In this document: piece after piece, positions 6,743-9,993 of the stretch | How positions within the stretch are numbered: the first letter of the stretch is position 1 | Layout of the letters: each line of letters begins with the position of its first letter | Assembly: GCA_018659505.1 (NCBI GenBank) | Contig: JABJMI010000124.1 | Location: forward strand, 1 to 9,993 | Reading direction: 5' to 3' | Length of the DNA: 9,993 bases | Origin: Planctomicrobium sp. | Lineage (GTDB): Bacteria > Planctomycetota > Planctomycetia > Planctomycetales > Planctomycetaceae | The notes under the pieces: generated by a model | The model's input: the letters and a program-made list of their open reading frames with translations, nothing else | Databases searched by the model: none | Told to the model about the DNA's origin: nothing | Position numbers and translations under genes: made by a program

Positions 6743-8422
6743 ATGTACAAGTTTTTGTTAGCGAACCGTTATCTACGCACGCGATATATCGCGTTGGCGA
6801 GCATTGTCAGTGTGACTTTGGGCGTGGCGACGATGATTGTCGTCAATAGTGTGATGTCTGGTTTCAGTAGCCAGATGAAAGACCGCATTCATGCGATTCT
6901 CTCTGACGTGATGATCGAAACGACAAGTACCGATGGAACTGACGATCCTCGGAAGCTCATGGCTGAAGTTGATCGACTGGTCGGTGGATATGTGGAAGCA
7001 ATGACTCCCACAGTAGAGATTTACGGCATGGTCAGTTTCGATTGGGCAGGGCAGACAGTCTATCGACCGGTGACCATCGTCGGGATCGACCCCCAAGGGA
7101 AGAACCAAGTTAGTCCTTTCGCTCCCTATATGCTCAGCCGTCAAGAAATTTTGGAAGATGGCGAAGTTGTTCGTGCTCCGTTAAGAAGCCTTAGTGAACC
7201 TCTTGATTGGGAGTTGACCCAGGAAGCTCAAGACAGTCGCAAGGAGTGGATTGAATGGGAACAGTTCAAAGAGCAGTTCGATCATCAATACGGTGACAAT
7301 TCGGAGCCATCTTTATTGCCGCCAACCGATTCCGGAATCCAACAAGCGGTCGCATTGCAACCGATTAGCGGTGTCGAAGTTGCTGACCCATTTCTACAAA
7401 CATCTGGAACAGAATCATCAGACGGATTCTCGGTTGATACTGCACCTCCTGCGATTGGTGAATATGTTGATCCATTCGAGAATCAAACTAAAGACGAGAA
7501 CTACGATTCGACCGCGCCGTTGTTCGGTCGTGTTTACATTGGGGCGGGACTCGTCAGCTTTCCTTACAAGGACAAAGCGACTGGCAAAACGCATATCATG
7601 TATATGGTCAAGCCCGGTCAGGATGTGAATCTGACCACGATCAAAACCGGCAAGCCAGAGCCAGCCAACTTCAAAGCGACTGTTACTGATGTCTTCAAAA
7701 GCGGCATGAGTGAATACGATGCGAACCTCGTTTATTGCAATCTCGAACAACTTCAACTCGCCCGCGGAATGCTCTTCTCAGAGAATCCAACGGACCCGAC
7801 CAAAGGGCTCGATTGGAGAAACGGTGCAGTCACTTCGTTGCAAATTAAATTGAAGAATTACAACGATGCCGGCGCTGTGGTTCGTAAGCTCAGGTCTGGT
7901 CTTGATCCTGAAAAGGGGACATTTCAAGTCCGTACCTGGGAGGAGAAACAAGGTCCATTGCTGGAAGCAGTCGCCATGGAATCTGCAATCCTCAATGTTT
8001 TGTTGTTCCTGATTATCACCGTGGCAGGCTTCGGAATTCTGGCAATTTTCTACATGATCGTTGTCGAGAAAACACGAGACATCGGCATCCTCAAAGCACT
8101 CGGAGCCAGCTCACGCGGCGTGATGGTGATCTTCCTTTCTTATGGACTTTCGTTGGGAATCGTCGGTAGCGGCGTCGGCGTGATCATGGGCTTACTCTTT
8201 GTTCGCTACATCAATGAAATTGAAAAAGTCCTGTCAATGATGACAGGTCGCAAAGTCTTCGATGAAGCGATCTACTACTTCCGTGAAATCCCCACAGTTG
8301 TTGATCCATTCACAGTCGCATGGGTCGCCATCGGAGCGATGATTATTGCCGTCTTGGCGAGCGTATTACCTGCCAGACGAGCTGCAAAACTACACCCGGT
8401 TCAAGCGTTGAGATACGAATAG
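6743..8422 (+). CDS. LolC/LolE-family ABC transporter permease (FtsX superfamily) with enlarged periplasmic domain
   Basis: The inner-membrane permease of a LolCDE-type ABC machine, which in Gram-negative bacteria releases outer-membrane lipoproteins from the inner membrane. Topology: one N-terminal membrane helix (about 19-40), a long extracytoplasmic region (about 41-412), then three helices (about 415-441, 459-486, 523-545). Family marks are clear: EKTRDIGILKALGAS (442-456), the cytoplasmic coupling segment contacting the ATPase, and the C-terminal LPARRAAKLHPVQALRYE. At 559 residues it is about 150 longer than typical LolC or LolE. The excess lies near residues 146-258, an acidic, Ser/Pro/Gln-rich stretch with two DPF motifs that looks disordered. 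The next gene encodes the ATPase 61 bases on, so the two are probably one operon; only one permease is present, so a homodimer is likely or the partner is elsewhere. The ATG at 6743 is chosen over TTG 6719 because of GGAG upstream. Confidence 0.88.
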   Translation: MYKFLLANRYLRTRYIALASIVSVTLGVATMIVVNSVMSGFSSQMKDRIHAILSDVMIETTSTDGTDDPRKLMAEVDRLVGGYVEAMTPTVEIYGMVSFDWAGQTVYRPVTIVGIDPQGKNQVSPFAPYMLSRQEILEDGEVVRAPLRSLSEPLDWELTQEAQDSRKEWIEWEQFKEQFDHQYGDNSEPSLLPPTDSGIQQAVALQPISGVEVADPFLQTSGTESSDGFSVDTAPPAIGEYVDPFENQTKDENYDSTAPLFGRVYIGAGLVSFPYKDKATGKTHIMYMVKPGQDVNLTTIKTGKPEPANFKATVTDVFKSGMSEYDANLVYCNLEQLQLARGMLFSENPTDPTKGLDWRNGAVTSLQIKLKNYNDAGAVVRKLRSGLDPEKGTFQVRTWEEKQGPLLEAVAMESAILNVLLFLIITVAGFGILAIFYMIVVEKTRDIGILKALGASSRGVMVIFLSYGLSLGIVGSGVGVIMGLLFVRYINEIEKVLSMMTGRKVFDEAIYYFREIPTVVDPFTVAWVAIGAMIIAVLASVLPARRAAKLHPVQALRYE

Positions 8423-8483
8423 TTTTCATCGCTGCTGTTCATCGAACGGACTTCGATGACGAGACCCTCAAGACGAGTTCACA

Positions 8484-9221
8484 ATGTCTCAACCTGCAAC
8501 TCTATCTATGACACAACCCGTTCATCTGTGTGCCAAAGCACTCGATAAAGCCTACCGCAAAGGTGAGCATCAAGTGTATGTTTTGCGCGGCGTCGATGCC
8601 AAACTGGAGCGGGGAGAGTTCCTCTCCATCGTCGGTCAATCAGGCTCTGGCAAAAGCACGCTGATGCACTTGCTCGGTCTGCTCGATGAACCAGACGTCG
8701 GCGAAGTTTGGCTCGATGGCAATCGCATCGACAACCTGCCAGCCACAACACGCGACGAACTACGAAATCACGTCTTCGGTTTCGTTTTTCAGTTCTATCA
8801 TCTGTTGCCAGAACTGACTTTGCTGGAAAACGTCCTTTGCCCGCTGATGATTCGATACTCCGCCTGGGAATACTGGAAACGACGAGTCGAGTTTCGCGAT
8901 AAAGCCAAAGCGATTGCGAAACAAGTTGGTCTCGATCACCGCCTGAGTCATCGACCTTCAGAACTCTCCGGTGGAGAAATGCAACGCGCAGCGATCGCCC
9001 GAGCACTCATCGGCGAACCAAGCGTCTTACTCGCTGACGAACCAACCGGGAATTTAGATTCCCAAACCGGTGGCGAGATCATGAACCTTCTCCATCAACT
9101 AAACGAAGAAAAGAAACTCACCATCGTGATGGTCACCCACGACGAAAAAATCGCCCAACAAGCCCAACGAATCGTGAGATTGAGTGAAGGCCGGATTCAG
9201 TCGTTGAATGAAGCAGCTTAG
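8484..9221 (+). CDS. lolD: LolD-type ABC transporter ATP-binding protein
   Basis: The cytoplasmic ATPase partner of the preceding permease, in the LolD/MacB/FtsE group that drives mechanical transmission across the membrane rather than classical import. All nucleotide-binding motifs are intact in 245 residues: Walker A GQSGSGKST (51-59), Q-loop FQFYHLLPELT with Gln103, signature LSGGEMQRAAIARAL (161-175), Walker B VLLADEP with the catalytic Glu186, D-loop GNLD (189-192) and switch His219 in VTHD. The signature-region ordering and the FQFYHLLPELT phrase are typical of LolD. About twelve residues of extra N-terminus precede the usual start; ATG 8508 is an in-frame alternative. The 61-base spacing to the permease and shared strand argue for one transcript. 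Only the exact cargo, lipoproteins or something else, is inferred. Confidence 0.93.
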   Translation: MSQPATLSMTQPVHLCAKALDKAYRKGEHQVYVLRGVDAKLERGEFLSIVGQSGSGKSTLMHLLGLLDEPDVGEVWLDGNRIDNLPATTRDELRNHVFGFVFQFYHLLPELTLLENVLCPLMIRYSAWEYWKRRVEFRDKAKAIAKQVGLDHRLSHRPSELSGGEMQRAAIARALIGEPSVLLADEPTGNLDSQTGGEIMNLLHQLNEEKKLTIVMVTHDEKIAQQAQRIVRLSEGRIQSLNEAA

Positions 9222-9416
9222 AATATGTGATCGGCGGGATAGCACTGATCAAAAACTTTTTGGCGCTATCGCAGGGTCTGATAAGTGATCTCTGTGATTA
9301 TAATTGAGAATCATTTGTTCTGAGATAGAATGAATAGAGTTATGGGATGAAAATCAATTCCATTGAAGTCATACTTCGCCTGCAAGACGTTCTACAAAAG
9401 CTCTATGGATAGCAGC
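9222..9416. other. Intergenic region after lolD
   Basis: AT-rich compared with the flanking genes. GATAGC near 9238 and GCTATC near 9266 could pair across a long loop, but no T-tract follows, so no terminator is called. A 21-codon frame (9347-9412) is discussed among the findings. No other structure seen. Confidence 0.4.
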
Positions 9417-9993
9417 ATGTCAATCCTGCAACCTTGGAACCTGACATTCGCTATCGGATTTGTTGTTTATGTCTCAATTCGTGGCAAATTCGCTGCCAGA
9501 ACAAAGGTCAATGAATTAACGGATCGCCGTGTTAGCTTGCAGGAGAAGGCGCTGTTTGCGTGCGTAATATGCACCAGCTTATTCTTTCCGATCATCTATT
9601 TGTTTACGCCACTGTTTTCGTTTGCGGATTACGAGTTGTCAAGCTTGGTACATTCATGTGGGCTCGTCACGATGATTGCCGGACTTTGGATTTTCTGGCG
9701 TTCGCACGTCGACTTGGGGCTCAACTGGTCTCCCAGCCTGGAGACACGAAAGGGGCACGAAATCATTAAACACGGTATGTACCGCTATATACGGCATCCG
9801 ATGTATTCCGGGATTTGGCTATTCAGCATCGCGCAGTCGTTATTGCTCAATAATTGGCTGGCAGGCTGGGGTGTCGTACTCGCATTTGCGTTGATGTACT
9901 TCCTGCGAACCCCGAACGAAGAACAGATGATGATCGACCATTTTGGCAGTGATTATCAAGATTATATGGCAGAGACAGGACGGCTGATTCCCC
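9417..9993 (+). CDS. Isoprenylcysteine carboxyl methyltransferase (ICMT)-family membrane protein, 3' end cut by the window
   Basis: A membrane-embedded protein of the ICMT/PEMT-like methyltransferase family, which uses S-adenosylmethionine; bacterial members mostly have unknown acceptors, and no CaaX-type substrate is expected in bacteria. The frame is open for 192 codons to the edge. Hydrophobic segments lie at about residues 8-21, 45-67, 78-95, 130-145 and 148-163. The C-terminal signature is complete: HGMYRYIRHPMYSG (119-132), Arg164 with Glu168-Glu169, HFGSDYQDY (175-183) and TGRLIP (187-192). Relatives usually end just after this motif, so few residues should be missing. ATG 9417 has GGA seven bases upstream; ATG 9405 (four residues longer) is equally possible, and an in-frame TGA at 9348-9350 limits further extension. 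It is on the same strand as lolD, but 195 bases away with no evident link. Confidence 0.85.
   Translation, partial: MSILQPWNLTFAIGFVVYVSIRGKFAARTKVNELTDRRVSLQEKALFACVICTSLFFPIIYLFTPLFSFADYELSSLVHSCGLVTMIAGLWIFWRSHVDLGLNWSPSLETRKGHEIIKHGMYRYIRHPMYSGIWLFSIAQSLLLNNWLAGWGVVLAFALMYFLRTPNEEQMMIDHFGSDYQDYMAETGRLIP

Noticed and set aside
9238..9271. Terminator after lolD formed by GATAGC and GCTATC
   Set aside because: The loop would be over 20 bases and no T-tract follows the stem.

Overview
The window looks like bacterial chromosome from a planctomycete or close relative. This is an inference from several signs: a formylglycine-type sulfatase, a LolCDE-like exporter with an unusually long permease, several start codons with no Shine-Dalgarno sequence, a decayed integrase of a type I associate with planctomycetes, and GC-rich palindromic repeats between genes in DNA of roughly half GC. 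Genus cannot be fixed from the sequence alone.

Layout. 1-798 (minus) is the N-terminal part of a membrane-anchored transglutaminase-like protein that runs off the left edge; no ORF caller would list it because it is open at the boundary. 853-1947 (minus) is a transaldolase. A short divergent region carrying a palindromic repeat leads to a cytoplasmic sulfatase (2124-3551, plus). A second, inverted copy of the same repeat lies just after it. tRNA-Lys(CTT) sits at 3844-3916. About 105 bases downstream is the N-terminal stub of a tyrosine-recombinase-type integrase, broken by two in-frame stops. Two small minus-strand membrane proteins of unknown function follow (4225-4653 and 4750-5205). Then come a divergent polytopic membrane protein related to the NuoL/NuoM/MrpD antiporter-like subunits (5312-6577), a LolC/LolE-family permease (6743-8422) with its LolD-type ATPase (8484-9221), and an isoprenylcysteine-carboxyl-methyltransferase-family membrane protein (from 9417) that lacks only its last few residues at the right edge.

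How the genes relate. The only clear functional unit is the permease plus ATPase pair, which should form an ABC machine extracting lipoproteins from the inner membrane or doing a related mechanical job. Transaldolase (pentose phosphate pathway) and sulfatase (desulfation of sugars or small molecules) are divergently arranged and need not be linked. The tRNA-Lys plus dead integrase marks a probable old integration site, and the two orphan membrane proteins next to it could be leftover cargo.

The most interesting signals are (i) two 30-base palindromic elements bracketing the sulfatase in opposite orientation, whose differences include two compensatory base-pair swaps; (ii) the integrase fossil beside tRNA-Lys; and (iii) the solitary complex-I-like protein that seems to lack the charged residues expected for proton pumping. 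I did not find a convincing new multi-gene defence or biosynthetic system.
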